Shown here in pieces: positions 7,669 to 15,484 of a stretch of DNA of 64,000 bases. The stretch comes from Bosea sp. ANAM02. Lineage in GTDB: Bacteria > Pseudomonadota > Alphaproteobacteria > Rhizobiales > Beijerinckiaceae. Position 1 is the stretch's first letter, and the number at the start of each line of letters is the position of its first letter. Where the stretch lies: the NCBI RefSeq assembly GCF_011764485.1, contig NZ_AP022848.1:62001-126000 (forward strand). Direction: 5' to 3'. The notes under the pieces are model-generated. The model did no database searches. It had not been told where the DNA came from and saw nothing but the letters and a program-made list of their open reading frames with translations. The position numbers and the translations under genes are program-made.

Positions 7669-10600
7669 TCGCCCGCCTGATCGCCTGGTCGGCGCGCAAC
7701 CTGGTGCTCGTCTTCGTCGCCGCGGCCTTCGCCGTGGCGGCCGGGGCTTATGCACTCAAGACCCTGCCGCTCGACGCCATCCCCGACCTCTCCGACGTCC
7801 AGGTCATCGTCTACACCGAATATCCCGGGCAGGCGCCTCAGGTGATCGAGGACCAGGTCACCTATCCGCTGACGACCTCTATGCTCACCGTGCCGAAGGC
7901 ACGCGTCGTGCGTGGCTTCTCGTTCTTCGGCGTCTCCTTCGTCTACGTGATTTTCGAGGACGGCACCGATCCCTATTGGGCGCGTTCGCGTGTGCTCGAA
8001 TATCTCAATGCCGCGGCGCGGCGCCTCCCAACGGGTGTCTCGCCGACGCTAGGCCCTGACGCCACCGGCGTCGGCTGGGTCTACCAGTATGCGGTCATGG
8101 CCAAGGACATGACCTTGGCCGAGTTGCGCTCCTTGCAGGATTGGGTGGTGCGCTTTGCCGCCTCGCGCGCCGAGGGCGTGGCCGAAGTCGCCAGCGTCGG
8201 CGGCTTCGTCAAGCAATACGCCATCGTGGTTGACCCCGTGCGGCTGCGTGCCCAGGGTGTCTCGCTCGCGACGCTGCGCGAGGCCGTGCGCAGCAGCAAC
8301 ATGGATGTCGGTGGACGCACGGTCGAGCTCAGCGAGTTCGAGTTCATGGTCCGCGGCCGCGGCTACCTGAAGTCGGTCGCGGATATCGAGAACATCGTCC
8401 TGAAAAGCGATCGGGGTGTGCCGCTGCGCCTCTCCGATGTCGCTCGCGTCGAACTCGGTCCCGACGAGCGGCGCGGTATCACCGAACTCAACGGCGAGGG
8501 CGAGGTCGCGAGCGGCATCATCCTGCAACGCTTCGGCGCCAATGCACTTGCCGTCATCGAGCATGCCAAGGCGCGGCTTGCCGAGGTCGCGGCGAACCTG
8601 CCGGGAGGGGCCGAGATCGTGCCGGTCTATGACCGCTCCGGGCTGATCGAGCGAGCGATCGAGACGCTGAAAGGCACGCTGATCGAGGAGAGCATCATCG
8701 TCGCCCTGGTCTGCATCGTCTTCCTGCTTCATCTGCGCAGCGCCTTGGTCGCAATCATCATGCTGCCTGTCGGCATCCTGATGGCCTTCGCCGCGATGAA
8801 GGCGCTCGGCCTTGGCTCCAACATCATGAGCCTGGGCGGCATCGCTATCGCAGTCGGCGCCATGATCGATGCCGCCATCGTTATGATCGAGAACGCCCAC
8901 AAGCATCTCGAACGGGCGCCGCCGGACAAGCCACGCGTCGACATCCTGATCGAGGCGGCCAGCGAAGTCGGGCCGGCGCTGTTCTTCAGCCTGCTCGTCA
9001 TTACCGTCTCGTTCCTGCCGATCTTCACGCTGGAAGCGGAGGAAGGCCGCCTGTTCGGGCCGCTCGCCTACACCAAGACCTTCGCCATGGCGGCGGCCGC
9101 GCTCCTGTCGGTGACGCTCGTTCCCGCGCTGATGGTGATCTTCGTCAGGGGGCGGATCATTCCGGAAGCCAAGAACCCGATCAACCGGATGCTGATCGCG
9201 CTCTACCGCCCTCTGATCCGTGGCGTTCTGAAGGCCAAGACGCTAACGATCTTGGTTGCGGTGGCCGTCCTCGGGCTCAGTCTCTGGCCAGCTCGGCAAC
9301 TCGGCTCGGAGTTCATGCCGACCCTCGACGAAGGCACGTTGATGTACATGCCAACCACGTTGCCCGGGATCTCCGTGACCAAGGCGGCCGAGCTGCTGCA
9401 AACCCAGAACCGGATCATTCGCTCGTTCCCGGAGGTTGCTTCGGTCTACGGCAAGGCCGGTCGCGCCCAGACTGCGACCGACCCCGCACCGACCGAGATG
9501 TTCGAGACCATCATCAATCTGAAGTCGAGGGCGGAATGGCGCGAAGGCGTCACGCTCGACAGCCTCAAGGCGGAGATGGACAAGGCCCTCCAGTTCCCGG
9601 GCGTCTCCAACGCCTGGACTCAGCCGATCCGCGCCCGCATCGATATGCTGGCGACGGGCATTCGCACGCCGATCGGGGTCAAGGTCTTCGGCACCGATCT
9701 CGTGCAGATGGAGGCGATCTCGCGCCAGATCGAGACCGTGCTGAAGGCTGTGCCGGGTACCAGCAGCGCCTATGCGGAGCGTGTCATCGGCGGCTACTTC
9801 CTCGACATCGTGCCCGACCGGATCGCGCTGGGGCGCTACGGGCTCTCCGTCGGCGATGTCCAGAGCGCGGTCGTGATGGCGATGGGCGGCGAGACCGTAA
9901 CGACGACGGTCGAGGGCCGCGAGCGCTACGGGGTCGCCATTCGCTATCCACGCGACCTACGCTCCGACCCACAGGCGATCGCGCGCGAGGTTCAGGTCTC
10001 GACGCCCTCCGGTGCCAGCGTGCCGCTCGGCGAAGTCGCGAGCATCGACCGCAAGCGTGGCGCCACCTCGATCCGCACCGAGAACGGTGAGCTCGCGGTC
10101 TATATCTTCGTGGACACGGTCGGGCGCGATCTCGGCGGCTATGTCCGCGACGCCCAGAATGCGATCGCGCAGAGCGTCAAGCTGCCGACAGGCTACCGCA
10201 TCGCCTGGAGCGGCCAGTTCGAATATCTCGAACGGGCGGAGGCGCGCCTCAAGCTGGTCGTCCCGGTGACGCTCGCGATCATATTCCTGCTGCTCTACCT
10301 GAACTTCCGCAAGCTGACGGAGACATTCATCGTCATGCTGTCGCTGCCGTTTGCCCTGGTCGGGGGAATCTGGCTGCTCTGGTGGCTTAGCTTCAACATG
10401 TCGGTCGCCGTGGCCGTCGGCTTCATCGCTCTCGCCGGCGTAGCCGCAGAGACCGGGGTGATCATGCTGATCTATCTCGACCACGCACTCGGTGAGGTGC
10501 GGGCGCGATGCGAAGCGGAGGGTCGGGTCTTCACGCGCGCGGACTTGCATGAGGCGATCATGCTGGGCGCCGTCGAGCGCGTCCGACCGAAGATCATGAC

Positions 10601-10841
10601 GGTAGTCGCGATCATGGCGGGCCTGCTGCCGATCCTCTGGAATACCGGCACGGGCTCCGAGGTGATGCAGCGGATCGCCGTGCCGATGATCGGCGGCATG
10701 GTCTCCTCGACCGTGCTGACGCTGCTGGTAATCCCGGCGATCTACGGGCTGGTGAAGGGCTGGCGGCTTCTATCTGCTGAGGAAATCGAGAGCGTGGCAG
10801 CTCAGCCTTATGCCGGTGCAGCGGCAAGTTGCCATCGTTGA
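7665..10841 (+). CDS. cusA: CusA-type heavy-metal efflux RND transporter
   Basis: 1058 residues, normal for HME-RND pumps, with twelve transmembrane helices and two large periplasmic loops. The fourth helix contains the proton-relay acid in GAMIDAAIVMIENAHKH. The motif ARIDMLATGIRTPIGVKV corresponds to the loop of E. coli CusA that carries one of the three Met ligands, which favours monovalent Cu/Ag over divalent Zn/Co/Cd. The gene overlaps cusB by 4 nt. The proton-driven pump moves metal from the periplasm or cytoplasm through CusB to an outer-membrane channel encoded elsewhere. Confidence 0.95.
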   Translation: MIARLIAWSARNLVLVFVAAAFAVAAGAYALKTLPLDAIPDLSDVQVIVYTEYPGQAPQVIEDQVTYPLTTSMLTVPKARVVRGFSFFGVSFVYVIFEDGTDPYWARSRVLEYLNAAARRLPTGVSPTLGPDATGVGWVYQYAVMAKDMTLAELRSLQDWVVRFAASRAEGVAEVASVGGFVKQYAIVVDPVRLRAQGVSLATLREAVRSSNMDVGGRTVELSEFEFMVRGRGYLKSVADIENIVLKSDRGVPLRLSDVARVELGPDERRGITELNGEGEVASGIILQRFGANALAVIEHAKARLAEVAANLPGGAEIVPVYDRSGLIERAIETLKGTLIEESIIVALVCIVFLLHLRSALVAIIMLPVGILMAFAAMKALGLGSNIMSLGGIAIAVGAMIDAAIVMIENAHKHLERAPPDKPRVDILIEAASEVGPALFFSLLVITVSFLPIFTLEAEEGRLFGPLAYTKTFAMAAAALLSVTLVPALMVIFVRGRIIPEAKNPINRMLIALYRPLIRGVLKAKTLTILVAVAVLGLSLWPARQLGSEFMPTLDEGTLMYMPTTLPGISVTKAAELLQTQNRIIRSFPEVASVYGKAGRAQTATDPAPTEMFETIINLKSRAEWREGVTLDSLKAEMDKALQFPGVSNAWTQPIRARIDMLATGIRTPIGVKVFGTDLVQMEAISRQIETVLKAVPGTSSAYAERVIGGYFLDIVPDRIALGRYGLSVGDVQSAVVMAMGGETVTTTVEGRERYGVAIRYPRDLRSDPQAIAREVQVSTPSGASVPLGEVASIDRKRGATSIRTENGELAVYIFVDTVGRDLGGYVRDAQNAIAQSVKLPTGYRIAWSGQFEYLERAEARLKLVVPVTLAIIFLLLYLNFRKLTETFIVMLSLPFALVGGIWLLWWLSFNMSVAVAVGFIALAGVAAETGVIMLIYLDHALGEVRARCEAEGRVFTRADLHEAIMLGAVERVRPKIMTVVAIMAGLLPILWNTGTGSEVMQRIAVPMIGGMVSSTVLTLLVIPAIYGLVKGWRLLSAEEIESVAAQPYAGAAASCHR

Positions 10842-10859
10842 ATAGGTGGAGTGACCGAC

Positions 10860-10973
10860 ATGAGCGACATGATGAACGGAATGGGCTGGAGCATGGGTGC
10901 TTTGCACTGGCTCGGCATCGCCGTGCTTCTGTTGGCGATCGCCGCTTTGGTCAAATACGTGTTCTTCCGCTGA
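10860..10973 (+). CDS. 37-residue Met-rich single-pass membrane peptide
   Basis: ATG at 10860 with GGTGGAG about 10 nt upstream. The product starts MSDMMNGMGWSM (five Met in twelve residues), then one hydrophobic helix, HWLGIAVLLLAIAALVKYV, and ends FFR. It sits 18 nt after the cusA stop and 30 nt before the DUF411 gene on the same strand. Size and layout recall small accessory subunits such as AcrZ, which sits against the RND pump AcrB. The Met-rich head could add metal affinity. It is too short for routine gene calling; its reality rests on the ribosome-binding site, codon periodicity and operon position. Confidence 0.68.
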   Translation: MSDMMNGMGWSMGALHWLGIAVLLLAIAALVKYVFFR

Positions 10974-11003
10974 AGAGCGCGGTCGAGATGAAGGAGAGTG
11001 AAC

Positions 11004-11492
11004 ATGCAGGACGGTATTTCAACGAACCGCCGTGGGCTGATAATCGGAGCGACGCACGCCTTCACAGCCTTGGCGCTGGCCGGAACGGCGGTAGCGGAAA
11101 CACTGCCGAAGATGATCGTGACCCGCGATCCGAACTGCGGCTGTTGCGGCAATTGGGTCGAGCATATCAAGGCCGCGGGCTTTCCAGTCGACGTGGTCCA
11201 GGTCAATGACGTGATGCCCCTCAAGGCCAGACTTGGCGTACCGGAGGCTTTGATGTCGTGCCACACGGCCGAGATTGGCGGTTACGTCATCGAGGGACAT
11301 GTCCCGGCTGAGGCGGTGAAGCGCCTGCTCATCGAGCGCCCGAAGGCGATCGGTCTCGCAGTTCCAGGCATGCCTGTCGGCTCGCCCGGCATGGAGGTGC
11401 CTGGCCAAGCGCCGCAGTCCTACGAGATCGCTATTTTTTCGGCCGACAAGCACCACATGTTTGCGCGCTATCGAGGGCTTCAGCAGATTTGA
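11004..11492 (+). CDS. DUF411 metal-binding protein, exported (Tat-like signal)
   Basis: 162 residues. The N-terminus has NRRGLIIGA followed by a hydrophobic stretch ending AVAE, compatible with a twin-arginine signal. The mature domain holds the DUF411 pattern: the CGCCGNW motif near residue 47, then a conserved CHTAEIGGYVIEGHVP segment. DUF411 proteins are common in copper and silver loci and are thought to bind Cu(I) through the CxCC site. AAGGAG at 10991-10996 gives ideal spacing to the ATG at 11004; the GTG at 10998 is too close to it. Confidence 0.88.
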   Translation: MQDGISTNRRGLIIGATHAFTALALAGTAVAETLPKMIVTRDPNCGCCGNWVEHIKAAGFPVDVVQVNDVMPLKARLGVPEALMSCHTAEIGGYVIEGHVPAEAVKRLLIERPKAIGLAVPGMPVGSPGMEVPGQAPQSYEIAIFSADKHHMFARYRGLQQI

Positions 11493-12121
11493 TGGCAGCG
11501 ATGGCAATTTTCGGTCCGGCCGGTGAAAAGGGGCGATTTCAGCAGGCTGAATCGCTCTTCCAGGCGTTGAGGCCCACCATCCGAAAACTCGCAGCCGGCG
11601 AGACTCTGTTCGCAACCGGGGACGCGACCCGGGGCTTTTTCGCGGTCCGTAACGGGCAAATCCGTTTGGCGCGCTGCAGCGCGAGCGGACGCGAGACGGT
11701 CCTCTTCGTCGCCGGAACGGGCGAGCGCTTCGCCGAGGCTTCGCTTTTTGCCGAGACCTATCATTGCGATGCGCAGGCCATAATCGAGAGCACGGTCGCA
11801 TGCTTCCCCAGGACGGAAGCGCTCCATTTGCTGCAGAACGATGCGGCTGCGCGGCTGGACCTGACGGCCGACCTTGCGCGCCAGGTCATGGAACTCCGAT
11901 CTGCCTTGACCTTGCGCGATGTTCGCTCGGCGCGCGAGCGTGTGCTTGCCTATCTAGTCGCGCGGACCGGCGCGGATGGCCGGACTGTCGCCATCAAGGG
12001 ACTGCTGAAAGATGTCGCGGCCACCATCGGCCTGGCGCCCGCGGTTCTCTATCGGACGCTGGCGCAGCTGGAAGCTGAACGGGTCATCCGGAGAAGCGAC
12101 GGCTCGATTGAACTGACATGA
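11492..12121 (+). CDS. Crp/Fnr-family transcriptional regulator
   Basis: Cyclic-nucleotide-type effector domain at about residues 20-110 (ETLFATGDATRGFFAVRNG), a dimer helix near 125-145, and a C-terminal winged helix (LLKDVAATIGLAPAVLYRTL). There is no N-terminal Fe-S cysteine set, so it is not an FNR proper; single cysteines in the sensor domain leave metal or redox sensing possible but unproven. The ATG at 11492 overlaps the DUF411 stop (TGATG), placing it in the copper operon and suggesting that it controls this locus. A later start at 11501 is possible. Confidence 0.88.
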   Translation: MAAMAIFGPAGEKGRFQQAESLFQALRPTIRKLAAGETLFATGDATRGFFAVRNGQIRLARCSASGRETVLFVAGTGERFAEASLFAETYHCDAQAIIESTVACFPRTEALHLLQNDAAARLDLTADLARQVMELRSALTLRDVRSARERVLAYLVARTGADGRTVAIKGLLKDVAATIGLAPAVLYRTLAQLEAERVIRRSDGSIELT

Positions 12122-12180
12122 TCGAAATCATGCGGCAGTGCGCGCGCGGCTGGTATCGGAATTGTCGAGGAGACGATTCC

Positions 12181-12744
12181 ATGATCAAGATGACCGCCGT
12201 CAGCCTGCTCAGCCTTACCATGTGGGGATCCGCGGGGCCAACGTTGGCACAGCACCCGACGAATCCTTACGCCGCCCAGGAAACCCGCGAGATCAAAGCC
12301 CTTTCGCAGAAGGAGGTCGACGACTTGGCTCAGGGGCGGGGTGTGGGCCTGGCCAAGCCGGCCGAGCTAAACCGCTATCCCGGCCCGCTCCATGTCTTGG
12401 AACTGGCACCCGAGCTTCAGCTCGCGGCCGGGCAGCGCAACGCCGTTGAGGCATCGAAAGCGCGTATGAGCGCGAGGGCAAAGGCGCTCGGAGCCGAGAT
12501 TATTGATTTGGAGCGCGAGCTCGATGCGGCTTTTGCGGAGCGAAAGATCGATCAAGTTCGACTGAACCAGCTGACGGCACAGATCGGCGCGAAGCAGGCC
12601 ATGCTACGCGCGGTCCATCTCGTGGCCCATATCGAGACTGCACAGCTGCTCACGCCGGAGCAGATCGCGCGATACAACAGACTGCGTGGATATGATGGCC
12701 CCTCAGAAAGAGGAGCCAATGACCTCGGCGCGAAGCGCCACTAA
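12181..12744 (+). CDS. CpxP/Spy-like periplasmic metal-resistance protein (LTxxQ)
   Basis: 187 residues with a signal peptide (cleavage around LAQ near residue 21). A long all-helical region follows, with the LTPEQIARYNRLRGY repeat typical of Spy/CpxP/metal-resistance proteins at the C-terminus and a degenerate LAPELQL copy earlier. Such proteins chaperone or sense in the periplasm under metal stress. GAGGAG lies 7-12 nt upstream of the ATG at 12181. It follows the Crp gene by 59 nt and ends the plus-strand copper group, converging on the next gene. Confidence 0.8.
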   Translation: MIKMTAVSLLSLTMWGSAGPTLAQHPTNPYAAQETREIKALSQKEVDDLAQGRGVGLAKPAELNRYPGPLHVLELAPELQLAAGQRNAVEASKARMSARAKALGAEIIDLERELDAAFAERKIDQVRLNQLTAQIGAKQAMLRAVHLVAHIETAQLLTPEQIARYNRLRGYDGPSERGANDLGAKRH

Positions 12745-12790
12745 ATGCCGAAACGAGTTGGCCGATGCTCGTGGCTACAAGCATGCCAGC

Positions 12791-13141
12791 TTAATCCTTC
12801 GCGGTGCAGACAACGCGGGTTTGCTCCATGTAGAGCGCTCCGTCTCGCTTCGAGATCCCGAACGAGCGCTGGAGGCCGCTGTCGAAGGTCACCACGACCG
12901 CGTTCTCGCCAAGCGTGAAGCTTCCGCTGCTTTGCCAGAGGCCATCGTAGGAGAAGCGCCCGTCATTTTGGAAGGTGAAGCGCGCTCCTCCTGCTGTTGC
13001 GCAGACCTTGCCGTTGATGGCGCTGGTGACCTCTCGCAGTCCGGGGGAGAGATTCACACGATGGGCTACCACGGGTTCAAGCTGAGCTAAGAGAAGTAAG
13101 CAGGTCGCCGATAGGACGTTTTGGCGGGACAATCTCATCAC
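12791..13141 (-). CDS. Secreted protein of unknown function, copper cluster
   Basis: 116 residues with an N-terminal signal peptide (cleavage likely after PVVA). The mature part is beta-rich (GARFTFQNDGRFSYDGLWQ, ENAVVVTFDSG) and contains two cysteines, about residues 48 and 112, that could form a disulfide. I do not recognise a family. It is the last gene of a minus-strand series Csp-DUF305-DUF305-this gene, with a 90-nt gap. The start could be either of two adjacent Met codons at 13141 or 13138. Confidence 0.65.
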   Translation of the reverse strand: MMRLSRQNVLSATCLLLLAQLEPVVAHRVNLSPGLREVTSAINGKVCATAGGARFTFQNDGRFSYDGLWQSSGSFTLGENAVVVTFDSGLQRSFGISKRDGALYMEQTRVVCTAKD

Positions 13142-13231
13142 AGCCTCCCCTGGCTTGCCCCGATGGCAAACCCGCTCGGGGGCTTGAGATCTAAGCTCGA
13201 AATGGGGACGTCGGCTTCGGATGTGAAGTGT

Positions 13232-13702
13232 TCACCTCTGCCGGGCGAGAATCGCTTCCATCTGGGCGATTTCCTGGCTCTGCGACTTCGTGATCTCCTG
13301 ACAAAGCGCAAGAATTTCAGGATCGGTGATGCTGGCCTTTTCGCACATCAGGATCGCGCCAGAGTGGTGAGGAATCATCGCGCGCAGGAATTCCGAATTG
13401 CCGATACCGGCCTGCGTTCGCATGCCAGCGAAGCTGAGCAGGAAGACCGCCGCGGCGCCTGCGATGACGAGCCAGTTCAGCCGTTGCGACGGAAACATCG
13501 AGCGCATTGAAACCACCATGATGATCGTCATCGGCGCGACCATCATCAGCGTCATGTACAGATTGTTGAGGTTGAAGTGGAAATGCCTGAACGTCGCGAT
13601 CATCGTGTACATGACCAGGTACATGACGATAACATCGAGCGTCAGTTCGATCGTTAGCCGGCCGTAATGGTTCTGGCCTTTATGGTCACTGCCATGCTCC
13701 AT
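13232..13702 (-). CDS. Membrane-anchored DUF305 protein
   Basis: 156 residues. Three hydrophobic segments fill roughly residues 20-95, and a C-terminal DUF305 helix pair follows with MIPHHSGAILMCEKA, the conserved His-His-x-Gly-Ala pattern, ending QSQEIAQMEAIL. DUF305 proteins are frequent in copper loci and use His/Met-rich helices that may bind Cu. The first segments resemble the four-helix membrane form rather than the soluble form encoded just upstream. It is in a minus-strand operon with the neighbouring DUF305 and Csp-like genes. Confidence 0.87.
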   Translation of the reverse strand: MEHGSDHKGQNHYGRLTIELTLDVIVMYLVMYTMIATFRHFHFNLNNLYMTLMMVAPMTIIMVVSMRSMFPSQRLNWLVIAGAAAVFLLSFAGMRTQAGIGNSEFLRAMIPHHSGAILMCEKASITDPEILALCQEITKSQSQEIAQMEAILARQR

Positions 13703-13762
13703 GGCGGCCTCCTGTCGGATAGCTCAGGCGTTCCGCATTTGCTGAAAAACTTGAGAGCGGCG

Positions 13763-14143
13763 CTACTTACCCTTAGCCTTCAGCCACGCGTCGATCGTCG
13801 AGATCTCCTTCTCCTGAGCGGCGACGATCTCGCGGGCGAGCTTCTTGGCGTCGGCGTCCTTTCCAGCTGCGAGCTCGACCTTGGCCATGTCGATCGCCGC
13901 CTGATGATGACCCTTCATCTGCTTCATGAAGTCGACATCCGCGTCGCCGGTATAGGCAGGCATCCTGCTCATCATGCTCATCATCGATTCCTTGTACCCC
14001 TTGGTTGACGCGGAATCGGATGCCTCTGGCATCATCGTTTTCATGGGCATCCCATCACCCATCTGAGGCTTTGGGGCGGGTTGGGCGAGTGCGGCGGTCA
14101 TCATCGAAGCCGCGAGACCAATGGTCAGTGCGAGGCGCGTCAT
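13763..14143 (-). CDS. Periplasmic DUF305 protein, Met/His-rich
   Basis: 126 residues from the ATG at 14143, which has CGGAG at good distance. A signal peptide ends near ALAQ (residue 21). A Met-rich stretch (MGDGMPMKTMM, later MMSMMSRM) precedes the DUF305 core DFMKQMKGHHQAAIDMAKVEL and ends with EKEISTIDAWL. The repeated Met and the HH motif suit periplasmic Cu(I) binding. It lies 32 nt downstream of the Csp-like gene. Confidence 0.88.
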   Translation of the reverse strand: MTRLALTIGLAASMMTAALAQPAPKPQMGDGMPMKTMMPEASDSASTKGYKESMMSMMSRMPAYTGDADVDFMKQMKGHHQAAIDMAKVELAAGKDADAKKLAREIVAAQEKEISTIDAWLKAKGK

Positions 14144-14175
14144 CTGAATTCTCCGAAAAGTCGAGGGTAGAGCGG

Positions 14176-14508
14176 CTACGCCGCCATTTTCCGGCAACTT
14201 TCAGCGCAGCTGCGGCAGGCCTGAACGCAATCGTCCATGTCTCCGATCCGCTCGCATTCGTTGGCGCAGTCTTCGCAGATGTCGGCGCATTCAGCGCAGA
14301 GATGCTTATGATGCGGCGAGCCAATGATCATGACCTGGGCGCTCGCGCGACAAACTTCGGCGCAAGCGAGCATCAGTTGGATGTGAGATGGTTTAGCGTG
14401 CTCTCCGCCGAGTTCGAGGCAATGGCTGGTGCTCATGCCAAGGCAGGTTCGATAGCAGCGCAGGCATTCGTCGATGCAGGACTGCATCTGTGGCGAGAGG
14501 TGGTGCAT
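14176..14508 (-). CDS. Four-helix-bundle copper-storage-like protein (Csp/DUF326)
   Basis: 110 residues with thirteen cysteines arranged in CxxxC pairs along predicted helices (CIDECLRCYRTCLG, CAEVCRAS, CAECADICEDCANECERI, CVQACRSCAESC). This is the pattern of the Csp/DUF326 family, whose bundle interior can hold many Cu(I) ions. There is no signal peptide, so it is likely cytosolic (Csp3-like). AAGGAG sits about 8 nt before the ATG. It is the first gene of the minus-strand copper series; a 15-bp palindrome lies 84 bp upstream. Confidence 0.92.
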   Translation of the reverse strand: MHHLSPQMQSCIDECLRCYRTCLGMSTSHCLELGGEHAKPSHIQLMLACAEVCRASAQVMIIGSPHHKHLCAECADICEDCANECERIGDMDDCVQACRSCAESCRKMAA

Positions 14509-14591
14509 GGGCTGTCTCCTTGAGCGCTTGCGGTAGCAGAGAGCTACCTGCTCGAAGGAAAGACGCGAGCGGAGAGCCGCGGTTCCTGCCC

Positions 14592-14606
14592 GTTACAATC
14601 TGTAAC
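14592..14606. promoter_or_regulatory. Perfect palindrome GTTACA-atc-TGTAAC upstream of the Csp-like gene
   Basis: Six-bp arms flank three bases, 84 bp before the Csp-like start on the minus strand. The TACA/TGTA core resembles sites of copper-responsive regulators in general form, but the spacer does not match the CopY box (two bases). It is a candidate operator for the locus regulator. No good -10/-35 pair was seen beside it. Confidence 0.5.
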
Positions 14607-14709
14607 AAATGCACCGTCGGCGGCTCTTTCGCCTGCAAGCGTGCTCGCGCGCATGCTAGCCGCGACCATCGTCATCCACGCGGGTTGAGCTTACGATAAG
14701 ATTTCACGG

Positions 14710-14929
14710 CTACGGAGCCTTGAAATATCGTTCGCTAGCGCGCCATGCCAAATCTGCCTCATCTTCGGCGATGGGGACGAGGCTCACGATGATGTCGGCG
14801 AGCCGTAGCCGCTCGGACTTGCTATTGGAAGCTTCTTTGAGAGAGGATTTCACCTGATGCCAAGCCGCGTCGATTGCGGCTTCTGCTCTGGCAATGTCGA
14901 CCGGGTCGTTTAGCGAGGAAGAAGGTCAT
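14710..14929 (-). pseudogene. Frameshifted small gene, unknown family
   Basis: On the minus strand an ATG at 14929 opens MTFFLA and then runs out of frame. One base fewer in the T run at 14909-14911 would join it to a frame that reads NDPVDIARAEAAIDAAWHQ, on through SERLRLADIIVSLVPIAEDE, to a TAG at 14710-14712. The repaired product would have about 72 residues, acidic and helical. I do not recognise it. It may be a decayed gene at the island edge or a sequencing error in a homopolymer. Confidence 0.45.
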
Positions 14930-15175
14930 ATCGTCGCTCGGGTCCAGGTGACAGCTCCGCGGGCCTCATGGCAAGCACGGCTCGACATTGGACGTTAGCA
15001 GGTTCAGGACGGTCCATCGGGCGAGATTGCGATCCTCAGATCAGCATTCAAATACGCCAGAAGAGGGCTGCGCTTCAACGCGATTTGACACACCTTCGCG
15101 GTCGTCCGTGCCGCGCCGTCAGAACCGGCGCCGGCCGGTCCTTCGTTTCGGATGAGGAATGGGCTTGGCAATGAT
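14930..15175. other. Intergenic, no gene recognised
   Basis: Between the frameshifted remnant and the toxin-antitoxin operator no convincing coding frame, repeat or RNA was seen on either strand. Short open frames here lack ribosome-binding sites and look compositionally random. Confidence 0.4.
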
Positions 15176-15202
15176 ACGTTATTGACGTATTATACGTATA
15201 TT
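15176..15202 (+). promoter_or_regulatory. Toxin-antitoxin operator with three ACGT repeats
   Basis: Three 9-bp direct repeats begin ACGT at 15176, 15185 and 15194. The second and third form the perfect palindrome ACGTAT-t-ATACGT (15185-15197), and TATACGTATA (15191-15200) is a shorter one. The AT-rich block sits 19 bp before the antitoxin start and probably combines promoter and autorepressor site for the antitoxin (or its complex). Confidence 0.65.
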
Positions 15203-15220
15203 CTCTAGTTGGAGACTTCG

Positions 15221-15484
15221 ATGAAGGAATTCTCGTTCTCGGACCTGAACCGTCGTTCCGGCGATGTCCTGGATGCGGCCTTGGCGGAGCCGGTGTCGCT
15301 GGTGAAGAGGGGCAAGGCGAAGATCGTAATGCTGCCGGTCGAACAGTACGAGCGGCTACGGGATGCGGTCCGGCCGACCGAACAGAGGGCGTTCACGCTC
15401 CAGAACGCGCCGGAGGAGGACATCGCGATGTTGATGGCTGGCCTTCAGGAGATCATCGACGAGGACGATCGGGAGGGTCGGTGA
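15221..15484 (+). CDS. Antitoxin, Phd/YefM type
   Basis: 87 residues. The N-terminal half (MKEFSFSDLNRRSGDVLDAA, then EPVSLVKRGKAKIVMLPVEQYERL) has the Phd/YefM fold, which forms the DNA-binding dimer. The acidic C-terminal half (EEDIAMLMAGLQEIIDEDD) would wrap the toxin. GGAG at 15211-15214 supports the ATG at 15221. The stop overlaps the toxin start (TGATG), the usual arrangement with antitoxin first. Confidence 0.85.
   Translation: MKEFSFSDLNRRSGDVLDAALAEPVSLVKRGKAKIVMLPVEQYERLRDAVRPTEQRAFTLQNAPEEDIAMLMAGLQEIIDEDDREGR

Noticed and set aside
6139..7755. 538-codon open frame on the minus strand opposite cusB
   Set aside because: High-GC antisense shadow with Arg/Ala/Asp-biased composition and no domain; cusB on the plus strand has clear domains over the same DNA.
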